From: an uncultured Eubacterium sp.
GTDB lineage: Bacteria; Bacillota; Clostridia; Lachnospirales; Lachnospiraceae
Assembly: GCA_910583555.1 (NCBI GenBank)
Contig: CAJTXO010000006.1
Coordinates: 62,001-126,000, forward strand
Reading direction: 5' to 3'
DNA length: 64,000 nucleotides
Shown here: positions 1 to 8,081 of the stretch, one piece after another
Layout of the letters: the number at the start of each line of letters is the position of its first letter
Position numbering within the stretch: the stretch's first letter is position 1
Made by a program: the position numbers and the translations under genes
Notes under the pieces: generated by a model
Told to the model about the DNA's origin: nothing
The model's database searches: none
The model's input: the letters and a program-made list of their open reading frames with translations, nothing else

Positions 1-462
1 CGTAAACATCATTAAACTCAAGAGACAAACAACTGCATACATAAAATCCCATTTTTCCAAAATATCTAAAAACTTACCGAGATAATTCCGTGAAACAAAC
101 AGTGCCAGAATCATTGTAATACTTGTTACCACAATTTCTCGCATAACATCTAGGAATAACGGAACCAAACACATCAAAGCAAATTCTAAAATAGTCGTAA
201 TAATAGCACTCATTACACCTACTAGCATAGTATGTATGAAGTCCTCTTTATACGCCCATTTTATATACAAGAATAATAAAATATAGCTTATCATGGATAT
301 TTCCATCACTGTCTGAATATCTTCGCTTAATACAAAAAGTATTATATACACTACAAGATAAACCAGCAATTTCCAAATCTTTGTCTTATTCCGTTCCTTC
401 TCTAATCCTGCCGCTATAACAGCAATAGACGAACATTCTAAAATAGCGCAAATATAATTCAT
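1..462 (-). CDS. Membrane N-terminus of a sensor histidine kinase (partial, runs off left edge)
   Basis: An open frame of 154 codons starts at an ATG whose first base is 462 and leaves the window at base 1. Its ATG overlaps the TGA of the LytTR response regulator upstream (ATGA), which indicates translational coupling. The visible part is a chain of hydrophobic segments with short charged loops, about five membrane spans, and no soluble domain is reached. A polytopic membrane domain coupled to a LytTR regulator is the usual N-terminus of a GHKL (AgrC/ComD-like) sensor kinase, so that is the inferred identity. The kinase domain itself would lie to the left and cannot be seen. It could also be another membrane sensor. 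Confidence 0.55.
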   Translation of the reverse strand, partial: MNYICAILECSSIAVIAAGLEKERNKTKIWKLLVYLVVYIILFVLSEDIQTVMEISMISYILLFLYIKWAYKEDFIHTMLVGVMSAIITTILEFALMCLVPLFLDVMREIVVTSITMILALFVSRNYLGKFLDILEKWDFMYAVVCLLSLMMFT

Positions 463-1208
463 TTTTTATCAACTTCCCCGTATTTCATTAACTGTGCCCA
501 AAACTGCTCCTTCATGCGTTCTCCAATGCTAAGCGGCTGCTCCGTTCCACGCATCTTTACATACCGATTCGTCAGGTCTACATATTCAATGTAGTTTACA
601 TTGATTGCGACACCCTTCGAAATAAATATCAATTCCTGCGTCTGGATCCTGTCAACTACTTTCTTTAGAGACATATTTGGAATATCGACCAGATCCTCCG
701 TCGTATGGACGTATAAAGTCTTTCTCCTGCTTTCAAAGTAAATGACCTTTTTGGCGTAAACTGGATACGTGACCCGGTCTTTCCGCAGAAAGATCAGCTC
801 GTCCTCGCTTGGCCTGCCTTCAATCTTACTCAGTGCCTCTCTGACAACTTTTTGCACCCTTTGTTTGGAAATCGGTTTCTCAATGTAGTCAAAGCAATGC
901 ACCGCCCGCAGCAGTTCCGCTTCCAGCCCGGCCAACGTTGTTATAAATACGATTTCTGCTGATGAATGTTTGGAACTCTCCCGAATACTTTGAGCAAATG
1001 CAATTCCCGAAAAATCATTGGGTTTTTGTGGCTCTAAGACAATGTCGATGAGAAACAGATCAATTCTGTTTTCCATCACACATTGTAGCGCACTTCCCGG
1101 GTCTCCGAAATCATAAATGACCAGATCAGACCCGCACTCCGCCACCATTTTCACTAACGCTTTTCTGGAAACGGATAAATCCTCCAATATCAAAATTCGT
1201 TTTTTCAT
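459..1208 (-). CDS. LytTR-family response regulator (REC + LytTR DNA-binding)
   Basis: A two-domain response regulator of 249 residues. The REC domain (about 1-130) has the acidic pair E9/D10, a phospho-acceptor Asp at D55 in LFLID, and the conserved Lys at K111 in EKP. A LytTR DNA-binding domain follows (about 138-245). LytTR regulators such as AgrA and ComE activate promoters through paired direct repeats. The start was placed at the internal ATG at 1208 because GGAG lies 6 bases upstream of it; the six codons before it lack a good site. It lies 34 bases downstream of an XRE regulator gene and overlaps the kinase-like gene by ATGA, so the three are probably one transcript. Confidence 0.88.
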   Translation of the reverse strand: MKKRILILEDLSVSRKALVKMVAECGSDLVIYDFGDPGSALQCVMENRIDLFLIDIVLEPQKPNDFSGIAFAQSIRESSKHSSAEIVFITTLAGLEAELLRAVHCFDYIEKPISKQRVQKVVREALSKIEGRPSEDELIFLRKDRVTYPVYAKKVIYFESRRKTLYVHTTEDLVDIPNMSLKKVVDRIQTQELIFISKGVAINVNYIEYVDLTNRYVKMRGTEQPLSIGERMKEQFWAQLMKYGEVDKK

Positions 1209-1242
1209 ATGTTGCTCCATTCGCATTTCACTCGATCACAAA

Positions 1243-1593
1243 TTAATTCGTGACGTTTTTTCCATTAACTATATCGGCTATATAGTGCAGGATTTCAGCT
1301 AGACGCTGATTGTCATCTTCCCTGCCGGCCTCACTTATCTTGAAAAATTCATCGTCCGTCACAATGCCGCCAAACAGATAGTTCATATCGCAGTTGAACT
1401 TCGTAGCTAAAATAAAGGCGTATTCCCCTGATAATCCCGTTGAACCATTTTCAATGCGTAAATAGGAATCTTTGACAATACCAAACGCCGACGCCATTTC
1501 CTCAGCTGAGAGTCCGTTCACGGTACGAAAATGTTTCAGCCTCCTCCCTATTTTTACGTTGATATCCGTTTTCTTCCTTGAAGATTTTTTCAT
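1243..1593 (-). CDS. XRE-family helix-turn-helix regulator
   Basis: A protein of 116 residues. Residues about 12-70 form a Cro/C1-type HTH: IGRRLKHFR, LSAEEMASAFGI and YLRIENG are the recognisable helix blocks, followed by a NYLFGG turn typical of the domain end. The C-terminal 40 residues look helical and may dimerise. AAAGGAG lies 11 bases before the ATG. The mRNA leader contains an inverted repeat (1610-1646) and a dyad further upstream (1670-1686). Its position just before a LytTR response regulator and a membrane kinase suggests it regulates, or is regulated with, that two-component system. The target is unknown. Confidence 0.8.
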   Translation of the reverse strand: MKKSSRKKTDINVKIGRRLKHFRTVNGLSAEEMASAFGIVKDSYLRIENGSTGLSGEYAFILATKFNCDMNYLFGGIVTDDEFFKISEAGREDDNQRLAEILHYIADIVNGKNVTN

Positions 1594-1609
1594 CGTAAAG
1601 TCAACTCCT

Positions 1610-1646
1610 TTAGCTTTTCTTATATCATATCAAGAATTAAAGCTAA
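1610..1646. repeat. 8-bp inverted repeat in the leader of the XRE/LytTR operon
   Basis: TTAGCTTT (1610-1617) and AAAGCTAA (1639-1646) are exact reverse complements separated by 21 bases. The proximal arm abuts the AGGAG ribosome binding site of the XRE gene, so a hairpin here could affect its translation. This is inference from position only. Confidence 0.4.
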
Positions 1647-1669
1647 TGAGACGACCTTTATGTCCGTGC

Positions 1670-1686
1670 ACGACGAAAAACGTCGT
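1670..1686. promoter_or_regulatory. Candidate operator: 6-bp dyad upstream of the first XRE gene
   Basis: ACGACG-N5-CGTCGT is a perfect dyad with an A5 centre. On the minus strand it lies just downstream of a TTGACA hexamer in the gap between the two XRE genes. The spacing and symmetry fit a Cro/C1-type operator, so either XRE protein could bind it. No good -10 was found 17 bases from the TTGACA. Confidence 0.4.
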
Positions 1687-1716
1687 AATTTGTCAAAAAA
1701 GAATCCTTTCCCATTA

Positions 1717-2070
1717 TTAGCGCCCCGCATCTTTTAAGCTGTCTTTTAATGCCTTTACTGTATCTACGATAATTTTTGTTTCTGTATCGGTGCATTCTTC
1801 CAGTAACTTGGCGTATTCTTTCACACGTGCCTGCTGAGATGTCAAACCCTCTAAGGAGTCACATAGTAATATATCAACGGACACGTTCAGCGCATTCGCG
1901 ATCCGAACCAACACTTCAGCGCTTGCATGAGAATTCGCACTCTCAATATTATTTATATGGGATTTGGACACACCGGCAATTTCGCTCAGCTTTTCAGCCG
2001 AATATCCCATTTCTTTTCTATACTGCTTCACCTTCTGACCCAGAGCACTTAAATCCAACTTCTTTTCCAT
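1717..2070 (-). CDS. XRE-family helix-turn-helix regulator (second copy)
   Basis: A protein of 117 residues with an N-terminal Cro/C1-type HTH at about 8-65: VKQYRKEMGYSAEKLSEIAGVS, then HINNIES and a VDILLCD end. The C-terminal half is helical and charged. AGGAGG lies 5 bases before the ATG, so the start is firm. It points the same way as the XRE gene at 1243-1593 with 123 bases between them. The two HTH proteins are related only in the domain, not in the tail, so they are not a recent duplication. Confidence 0.8.
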   Translation of the reverse strand: MEKKLDLSALGQKVKQYRKEMGYSAEKLSEIAGVSKSHINNIESANSHASAEVLVRIANALNVSVDILLCDSLEGLTSQQARVKEYAKLLEECTDTETKIIVDTVKALKDSLKDAGR

Positions 2071-2247
2071 ATGTCCCTCCTATAATAATTTGATATATAT
2101 TCATACTACTATACAAGGAATTTCCCTCAAATACTGTATATAAGGTTTTACCCTTTAGAGCGGATTTTTATACATATAGTGCTCCCTTTTTTAATATAAC
2201 ATATTTTTCCTTCTGCTGAAAGGGATATTTTTCATGACTTTCCGGTT

Positions 2248-2775
2248 TTATAAAACAAGCAGAACAGACGCAATAATCCCCGCTACGGTTGCAAACAACG
2301 CCCCTGAAAGCGTATATCTTGTTTTCGTTACTTTTGCCGTCATAAAATATACGCTCATTGTATAGAAGATCGTTTCCGAACAACTCATCAGAACCGAAGC
2401 CAGCAGTCCCAGGCTGCTGTCCGGGCCAAATTGCTTATAAACATCCAGTAAAAGACTGGTAGCGGCAGAGGAAGAAAACATTTTTACCGTTACAAGCGGG
2501 ACAAGTTCCGAAGGGAAACCAAACAACGCCGTTACGGGTTTCAGCACACCCGCCAGATATTCCAGGCTGCCGGACTCGCGCAGAACACCGATCGCGATCA
2601 TGAGTCCGATCAGCGTGGGCATGATCTTATACACCGTGCGAAAACCGTCTACCGCCCCCTCGATAAACGCGTCAAAAATATCCACCTTGCTCAGCATACC
2701 GTATCCCGCCACCAAAAGGAGCACAAACGGGATCATGCTGTCCGACAAATAATATAAAAATCTCATCCGCCTCAT
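2248..2775 (-). CDS. spmB: Spore maturation protein B
   Basis: A membrane protein of 175 residues with four to five hydrophobic spans and the nucleoside-recognition (Gate) fold pattern shared by SpmA and SpmB. Blocks such as LIGLMIAIGVLRESG and a SSSAATSLLLDV segment are typical of SpmB. In Bacillus, SpmA and SpmB are needed for spore-core dehydration and heat resistance. Its ATG overlaps the TGA of spmA (ATGA), so the two are translationally coupled. An alternative ATG lies three codons further in. Confidence 0.87.
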   Translation of the reverse strand: MRRMRFLYYLSDSMIPFVLLLVAGYGMLSKVDIFDAFIEGAVDGFRTVYKIMPTLIGLMIAIGVLRESGSLEYLAGVLKPVTALFGFPSELVPLVTVKMFSSSAATSLLLDVYKQFGPDSSLGLLASVLMSCSETIFYTMSVYFMTAKVTKTRYTLSGALFATVAGIIASVLLVL

Positions 2776-3356
2776 CCTTTCCTGCTAAATTTTCTCGCCA
2801 GCACGGCAAACAAAACGCCCGCCGCCGTGGAAACCAGTGTCGCCACAAGTCCCATGCCGATGATCGCGGTCGGAGACACCGACCCATACTGGCTGCGGTA
2901 GGCAATAATATTTACCGGGATCAACTGCAGGGAAGAAATATTGATGATGAGGAACGTACACATGTCAGCACTCGCGATATGGCTCCCCTCATTCAATTCC
3001 TTCATTTGCTCCATCGCTTTCAGTCCATAAGGGGTGGCCGCCCATCCCAGACCCAGCACGTTGGCTATTATATTGGCCGCGATGTATTCATTGGCGGCGT
3101 GCTCCTCCGGGACACCCGGAAACAAAAAACGCAAAGCCGGTCTCAACGCCCTCGTCATGGCGTCGATCAAACCAGCCTTTTTCGCTATATTCATGATTCC
3201 TGTCCACATCGACATCACGCCCAGCATGGCGATACAGAGCGATACGGCCTCCTTGGACGAGTCGATCGCCGCCGTCCCGGCAGCTCCGATCTTTCCTGTA
3301 AAGGCTGCTACAGCAATTCCCGCCAGCAGCATGATCCCCCAAAGTTTATTCAACAT
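2772..3356 (-). CDS. spmA: Spore maturation protein A
   Basis: A polytopic membrane protein of about 194 residues with the Gate-domain pattern: a SMWTGIMNIA segment, NVLGLGWAATPYGLKAM, and hydrophobic helices on both sides. It is the partner of SpmB in spore-core dehydration. The ATG at 3356 was chosen over the GTG two codons earlier because AGGA sits 10 bases before the ATG and only 4 before the GTG. It is the first gene of a two-gene operon; no clear sigma-A promoter was seen, which is compatible with a sporulation sigma factor. Its presence suggests the organism forms spores. Confidence 0.87.
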   Translation of the reverse strand: MLNKLWGIMLLAGIAVAAFTGKIGAAGTAAIDSSKEAVSLCIAMLGVMSMWTGIMNIAKKAGLIDAMTRALRPALRFLFPGVPEEHAANEYIAANIIANVLGLGWAATPYGLKAMEQMKELNEGSHIASADMCTFLIINISSLQLIPVNIIAYRSQYGSVSPTAIIGMGLVATLVSTAAGVLFAVLARKFSRKG

Positions 3357-3523
3357 AGTCACACGATCCTTTTTTAGCAGTTTATGAGTGGCAGGGGAAA
3401 AATATGAGGGGAAACTTTTTGAAAAAGCAAAGGCGCAGAAATATTATGAAAGAACAGGATCGGAAAATCAGTCACTATTTCAATGAAAAACGTCAAAAAA
3501 CCGCCCTAAAACAAGAAAATCAG

Positions 3524-3552
3524 TTGCACTTAACATAAAAATATAGTAAAAT
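3524..3552 (+). promoter_or_regulatory. Sigma-A-type promoter for the glycan cluster
   Basis: TTGCAC (3524-3529) and TAAAAT (3547-3552) are separated by 17 bases, about 90 bases ahead of the first gene of the cluster. The region is AT rich. No other gene starts between them. Confidence 0.55.
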
Positions 3553-3638
3553 ATTTCCTGAAATGAAGATGTCAAAAAGTAAACCTTTTGGCATCAATTA
3601 AGACGCTCTAAAATTCATATTCTATTATAGGAAGGATC

Positions 3639-5141
3639 GTGGCTGATACAATGAATGAACTGAAAAAACCTCAGAGAATAGTTCTCATTACACTGTGCAC
3701 ACTGACTTCTGTCAGTTTTTTATTCGTATACTATCATATCTGTAATGACCGCTATGATCTGAATATGTTTGTGCGCACACTTTTTACTGCTGCCATCAGT
3801 TTTACCGCTTATTTTTTTCTCTCAAAATACAATGAATTTCTGGAAAAGCACTATATAAAAATAGTGGCCGCTTTTTTAGGAACGATGCTCATACTGCAGA
3901 TCATATTCGGATACTTCCTTGAAATAACCCCGCAGTTTGATTTTGAAAATATTTATAAAGGCGCAATCAGCTGGGCGGAAACCGGAACTTTCCCGAATCC
4001 GGGCGATTATTATTTCTATTTCCCTAACAATTTAGGCGGATTGTGGCTGCTTTCCATCGTTTTCCGCATTGTCGGTATTTTTCAGATTGAAAATTATTAT
4101 ATGGCTGCCACCGTTACGAACGCCCTGATGAACGTGACGATGATGCTGCTCTGCTTCTGCATCTGCCGGAAACTGGCGTCCATAAAAACCGGCCTTTTCA
4201 TTCTGTTCATTTTTATGGTAAGCCTTCCGTCCTATTTCGGCGCTTCTGTTTTTTACACGGATGTCCTGACGATGCTCTTTCCCGTGTTATTTTACTATCT
4301 ATACCTGAAGTTCCGGGAGACAACTGATCTGAAATGGCAGGTGCTCTTCCTCGTCCTTATGGGACTGACCGCATGGGTCGGCATGTCCATTAAATTCACC
4401 GTTGTCATTATCACGGTAGCTATTGCGATCGAACTGGTCCTCCGCCTCGAATTTAAACGGCTTCTCCTTGGCGTCGTCGTGGTCGCGGCGGTATATATGG
4501 TTTGTAACGCCTGCTTTTATCACATGATCTATTCGGATCATCTGGACCAGGAAACGGCTGAAAATATGAAACTCCCGCCCACTCACTGGATCATGATGGG
4601 GTTACAGGGAGATGGTGATTACAACGGCGAAGACGCCGCCTTTTCAGGCAGTTTTGATGACCCGGACGAGCGGAAAGACGCAATCTTTGAGAAGATCAAG
4701 CAGCGTATTTCCGATTACGGCGCGGCCGGCCTGTTTGATCTGGCCACGAGAAAAGCCGTCAAATGTTTTTCGGATGGAACTTATGAGTTAAATGCCTTTT
4801 TTGGCCACGGCATGGTAAAAGACACGGTTCTCAATGATTATATTACGGCAGAAGGTGAGCATTATGAGCAGTATCAGACTTTCTGCACCGGCGTTTTCCT
4901 CGGATTCATATTCCTTATGGCCATCGGCGGTTTTGGCAATCTGTATCAATACAAAAAAGGTGATTTCGCTTCCTTGCCGTACATCACGCCGCTTTTGGCC
5001 GTGTTTGGGATCATGCTCTTTCTGACCATGTGGGAAACACATCCGCGGTATATCACGAACTATATCCCGTTCATATATATCTGCGCGGCAACCGGTATGG
5101 AGTTTTTATCAAAAATACGCATTCGGATGTTTCTGAAATGA
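3639..5141 (+). CDS. ArnT/PMT-like GT-C membrane glycosyltransferase
   Basis: A protein of about 500 residues with about ten to twelve transmembrane spans. After the early helices comes a TPQFDFENIY loop, then YYFYFPNNLGG; this Asp-containing first outer loop followed by a Tyr/Pro/Asn motif is typical of GT39/ArnT-type GT-C enzymes, which use polyprenyl-phosphate sugars outside the membrane. The GTG at 3639 has a Shine-Dalgarno only 3-4 bases away, while an ATG four codons later is 15 bases from it, so the start is uncertain. It heads a same-strand run with two other polytopic proteins and a polyprenyl-phosphate-type GT2, which suggests surface glycan or glycolipid decoration. The sugar and acceptor are unknown. 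Confidence 0.7.
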   Translation: MADTMNELKKPQRIVLITLCTLTSVSFLFVYYHICNDRYDLNMFVRTLFTAAISFTAYFFLSKYNEFLEKHYIKIVAAFLGTMLILQIIFGYFLEITPQFDFENIYKGAISWAETGTFPNPGDYYFYFPNNLGGLWLLSIVFRIVGIFQIENYYMAATVTNALMNVTMMLLCFCICRKLASIKTGLFILFIFMVSLPSYFGASVFYTDVLTMLFPVLFYYLYLKFRETTDLKWQVLFLVLMGLTAWVGMSIKFTVVIITVAIAIELVLRLEFKRLLLGVVVVAAVYMVCNACFYHMIYSDHLDQETAENMKLPPTHWIMMGLQGDGDYNGEDAAFSGSFDDPDERKDAIFEKIKQRISDYGAAGLFDLATRKAVKCFSDGTYELNAFFGHGMVKDTVLNDYITAEGEHYEQYQTFCTGVFLGFIFLMAIGGFGNLYQYKKGDFASLPYITPLLAVFGIMLFLTMWETHPRYITNYIPFIYICAATGMEFLSKIRIRMFLK

Positions 5142-5169
5142 AATTTTACGAAAAGAGAGGAGACAGACC

Positions 5170-6993
5170 ATGAACATTTCATTGAAAATAGAAGGAGTCA
5201 GAGGAAAAGTCATCTGGGGGTGCCTCGTCCTCTTATCTTATTTGGGAGCGTGCGCTGCCGGGTATATACTGAGAGGCGATGCTCTCGATAACGGAGTTGG
5301 CATGTGTGCTATAATGGCCCTTTTGATCTATGGCAGCACAAAACTATTTTTCCAGAAAGCGAATACCTCTACAAAACGCAACAAATGTACTCTCCCGGTC
5401 CTGGATCTGGTTTTCGGTTTCCTGTCCGCGCTCGCACTCTGCATCGGCCGGACGGTTTATGACAGGCACAGTCTGGAGATCATCGGGGAACATCCTGTCT
5501 GCGCGCTCGGTATCCTCTTAGGCGCCGTGCTGCTCTACACCGTAACCTTTTCCTGTATCCGGCTATTACAGCCTCATTGTATCAAATGGTTTGCGGAAAA
5601 AAAGACTGGCAGATGGACAAGGCTTCTGGATGGAAAAAAAGAGCGCATCCGCTGGATCGTGGCAGGGGGCGTTCTCGCTGCGGTCTATGTTCTCTGCTAT
5701 CTGTCCTATTATCCCGGAATTTTCGGATATGATGCCATCAGTCAGACCTATCAGGCGATGAAGATCATAGATTGGAACAACCATCACACCGTTATCCATT
5801 CCTTCCTGTGGAAGCTGTGCCTGTCAGCCGGGGGACAGGTTCCCGAGCGGGCTATGTTAATCTATTCTCTGTCCCAGATCCTCCTCGTCATCGGCTGTTA
5901 TCTCTATACCATCCAATGGATGCGGCGGAAAAATTACCCCAAAGTCTTATTAACGATAACATACTTATACTATCTGCTCGTACCTATACTTCACATTTTT
6001 TCCATTATCATGACGAAGGATATTCTTTTTTCCTGCTGCCTTTTCAATTACATCCTGGCAGTTACAGACCTTCAGGGAACGAAAAACCGCGGCAGCTTTA
6101 TCCGATGCTGCATTTGGGGAAGCGTGACCGCGCTGCTCCGGAATAATATGATGATAGCCGCCTTTGTCGCCTTCATCGCCGCCTTCTGCATCCGGAAGCG
6201 GGATGAGGGGCGCATGGTCTGGAAGCAGTTACTGATCGTCGTACTGGTCGGACTGACCGTACTGAAAGGGATCTACCCGGTGATCGGCGTCGTTCAGGAT
6301 GACAGCGTAGGGGAATCTTTATCTGTTCCCTTCTCGCAGCTCGCATATGTGTATCAAAACGACAAAGAGTCTCTGTCCGACAAAGAAGTGCGGCAGATCG
6401 AAACTTATCTTCCTCATGCGGAGAATTATAATCCTCGATTCGCAGATACTATAAAATACGAATTTAATATGGATCTCTACCACCAGTCCTCCTCGGAGTT
6501 CTGGAAACTGTATGTGGGAGTGGGAATCCACCACATAGAGGACTATTTGACTGCATTTTTTGACTTAAATCTTCCTTATTGGTATCCGCTTGCCCAATTC
6601 CCGGATCCGTATTCCGGACGGGAGTATATCGAGACAGGGATCGCGCAGATGGATCCCCTGCCGCTGACTTTGGACAGCAAAATACCGGCACTCCATGATT
6701 TATATGAATCGTTTGCTGATTTTGAAAATGCCTTTATGAGGATACCGGTCTGCTACTTATATTTTTCACTGAGTTTTCCCGTACTCAGCCTATTTGTGGG
6801 AATCTACCTGGCGATATTAAATTGCCGGAAAGACGCGGTGTACTTCTATTTAATACTGGGACTGTACATGGCTACCTACCTTTTGGGGCCGGTCTCCAAT
6901 TTCCGGTATGTTTACGTATTTTATCTGGCATTCCCCGTTTATTTCTTTGAATTTACGAGGACACCCGAAAAGCAGCACTTATCATACAAATAG
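5170..6993 (+). CDS. Large polytopic membrane protein, DUF6020-like
   Basis: A protein of 607 residues with about twelve hydrophobic spans. A loop near residues 180-215 reads SYYPGIFGYDAISQTYQA followed by WNNHHTVIHS; this Pro-Gly...Tyr-Asp plus His-rich pattern is what I associate with the DUF6020 family of Firmicute membrane proteins, which resemble GT-C glycosyltransferases in layout. A GAGAGGAG site precedes the ATG. It follows the ArnT-like gene by 28 bases. The gene at 8071-9882 has the same design and is a diverged paralogue. The activity is unknown; a polyprenyl-sugar-dependent transferase is inferred. Confidence 0.65.
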   Translation: MNISLKIEGVRGKVIWGCLVLLSYLGACAAGYILRGDALDNGVGMCAIMALLIYGSTKLFFQKANTSTKRNKCTLPVLDLVFGFLSALALCIGRTVYDRHSLEIIGEHPVCALGILLGAVLLYTVTFSCIRLLQPHCIKWFAEKKTGRWTRLLDGKKERIRWIVAGGVLAAVYVLCYLSYYPGIFGYDAISQTYQAMKIIDWNNHHTVIHSFLWKLCLSAGGQVPERAMLIYSLSQILLVIGCYLYTIQWMRRKNYPKVLLTITYLYYLLVPILHIFSIIMTKDILFSCCLFNYILAVTDLQGTKNRGSFIRCCIWGSVTALLRNNMMIAAFVAFIAAFCIRKRDEGRMVWKQLLIVVLVGLTVLKGIYPVIGVVQDDSVGESLSVPFSQLAYVYQNDKESLSDKEVRQIETYLPHAENYNPRFADTIKYEFNMDLYHQSSSEFWKLYVGVGIHHIEDYLTAFFDLNLPYWYPLAQFPDPYSGREYIETGIAQMDPLPLTLDSKIPALHDLYESFADFENAFMRIPVCYLYFSLSFPVLSLFVGIYLAILNCRKDAVYFYLILGLYMATYLLGPVSNFRYVYVFYLAFPVYFFEFTRTPEKQHLSYK

Positions 6994-7124
6994 AACAGGA
7001 ATCGAACGGGCAGAAACAAATTTTGAAAAGGTCTACCAATCAGGTTGTTTTTGTTGTATAATTAGCTTGATGTATGGGTTCATACTTTATTTTTAAGTTG
7101 TAACGTGATGAAAAAGGAGATATT

Positions 7125-8081
7125 ATGGACAAAATAGCCGTACTGCTTCCTTGCTATAACGAAGCAGCAACTATCAAAAAAGTGGTAACCGATTTCAAAC
7201 AGGCGTTACCAGAGGCTGTCATCTATGTGTATGACAATAATTCGACGGATGATACCGTAAATCAGGCAAAAGAAGCCGGCGCGGTCATCCGTCATGAATA
7301 CAATCAGGGGAAAGGAAATGTTATCCGCCGGATGTTTCGGGAGATTGATGCCGAGGTGTATGTGATGGCGGATGGAGATGACACGTATCCCGCCGATATG
7401 GCCCCGGCACTCATCGCGCCCGTATTGGAACGCCAGGCGGATATGGTCGTGGGAGACCGCCTTTCCAGCACGTATTTTTCGGAAAACAAGCGGCGCTTCC
7501 ACAACTTCGGAAATGATCTGGTGCGAAAATGCGTCAATGGGATCTTCCACTCCTCCATCAAGGATATCATGACCGGATACCGCGCGTTCAGTTACCAGTT
7601 TGTCAAAACCTACCCTGTCACTTCGAAGGGATTTGAAATCGAGACGGAGATGAGCATTCACGCGGTAGAGCGGAACATGCAGTTGGAAAATGTCGTCATC
7701 ACCTACCGCGACCGCCCGGAAGGAAGCGAATCCAAACTAAATACCTGCTCGGATGGTGCAAAAGTACTAATGACGATCCTTGGCTTATATAAAAATTACA
7801 AACCGTTTCAGTTTTTCGGCTTCCTCGCGTTGTTTCTCACTCTGCTGAGCGTAGGATTCTTTATTCCGGTCTTTTTAGATTACCTGAAAGTAGGTCTGGT
7901 CGCCAAATTCCCGACCCTGATCACATGCGGCTTTGTATTTATACTTGCGATGCTCCTGTTTTCAGTGGGACTGATCCTGCAAACGCTGCACCAGCGCGAC
8001 CGGCAGGATTTCGAATTCAAAATGAATATCGTGGAAAACATGAAAAAACAACACAGAAATGAGGTAGAACATGAACAGTAA
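7125..8081 (+). CDS. GT2 glycosyltransferase, polyprenyl-phosphate hexose synthase type
   Basis: A protein of 318 residues with an N-terminal GT-A domain (about 1-220): LLPCYNEAATI at the start, VYDNNSTDDT, and the metal-binding MADGDDTYPADM. Two transmembrane spans follow at about 230-290, and a charged tail. This is the design of dolichol/undecaprenyl-phosphate mannose or glucose synthases, which load a sugar on the lipid carrier at the inner membrane face. An AAAAAGGAG site sits before the ATG. Its last 11 bases overlap the next gene, so the two are co-translated. It probably supplies the donor for the GT-C-like proteins around it. Confidence 0.85.
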   Translation: MDKIAVLLPCYNEAATIKKVVTDFKQALPEAVIYVYDNNSTDDTVNQAKEAGAVIRHEYNQGKGNVIRRMFREIDAEVYVMADGDDTYPADMAPALIAPVLERQADMVVGDRLSSTYFSENKRRFHNFGNDLVRKCVNGIFHSSIKDIMTGYRAFSYQFVKTYPVTSKGFEIETEMSIHAVERNMQLENVVITYRDRPEGSESKLNTCSDGAKVLMTILGLYKNYKPFQFFGFLALFLTLLSVGFFIPVFLDYLKVGLVAKFPTLITCGFVFILAMLLFSVGLILQTLHQRDRQDFEFKMNIVENMKKQHRNEVEHEQ

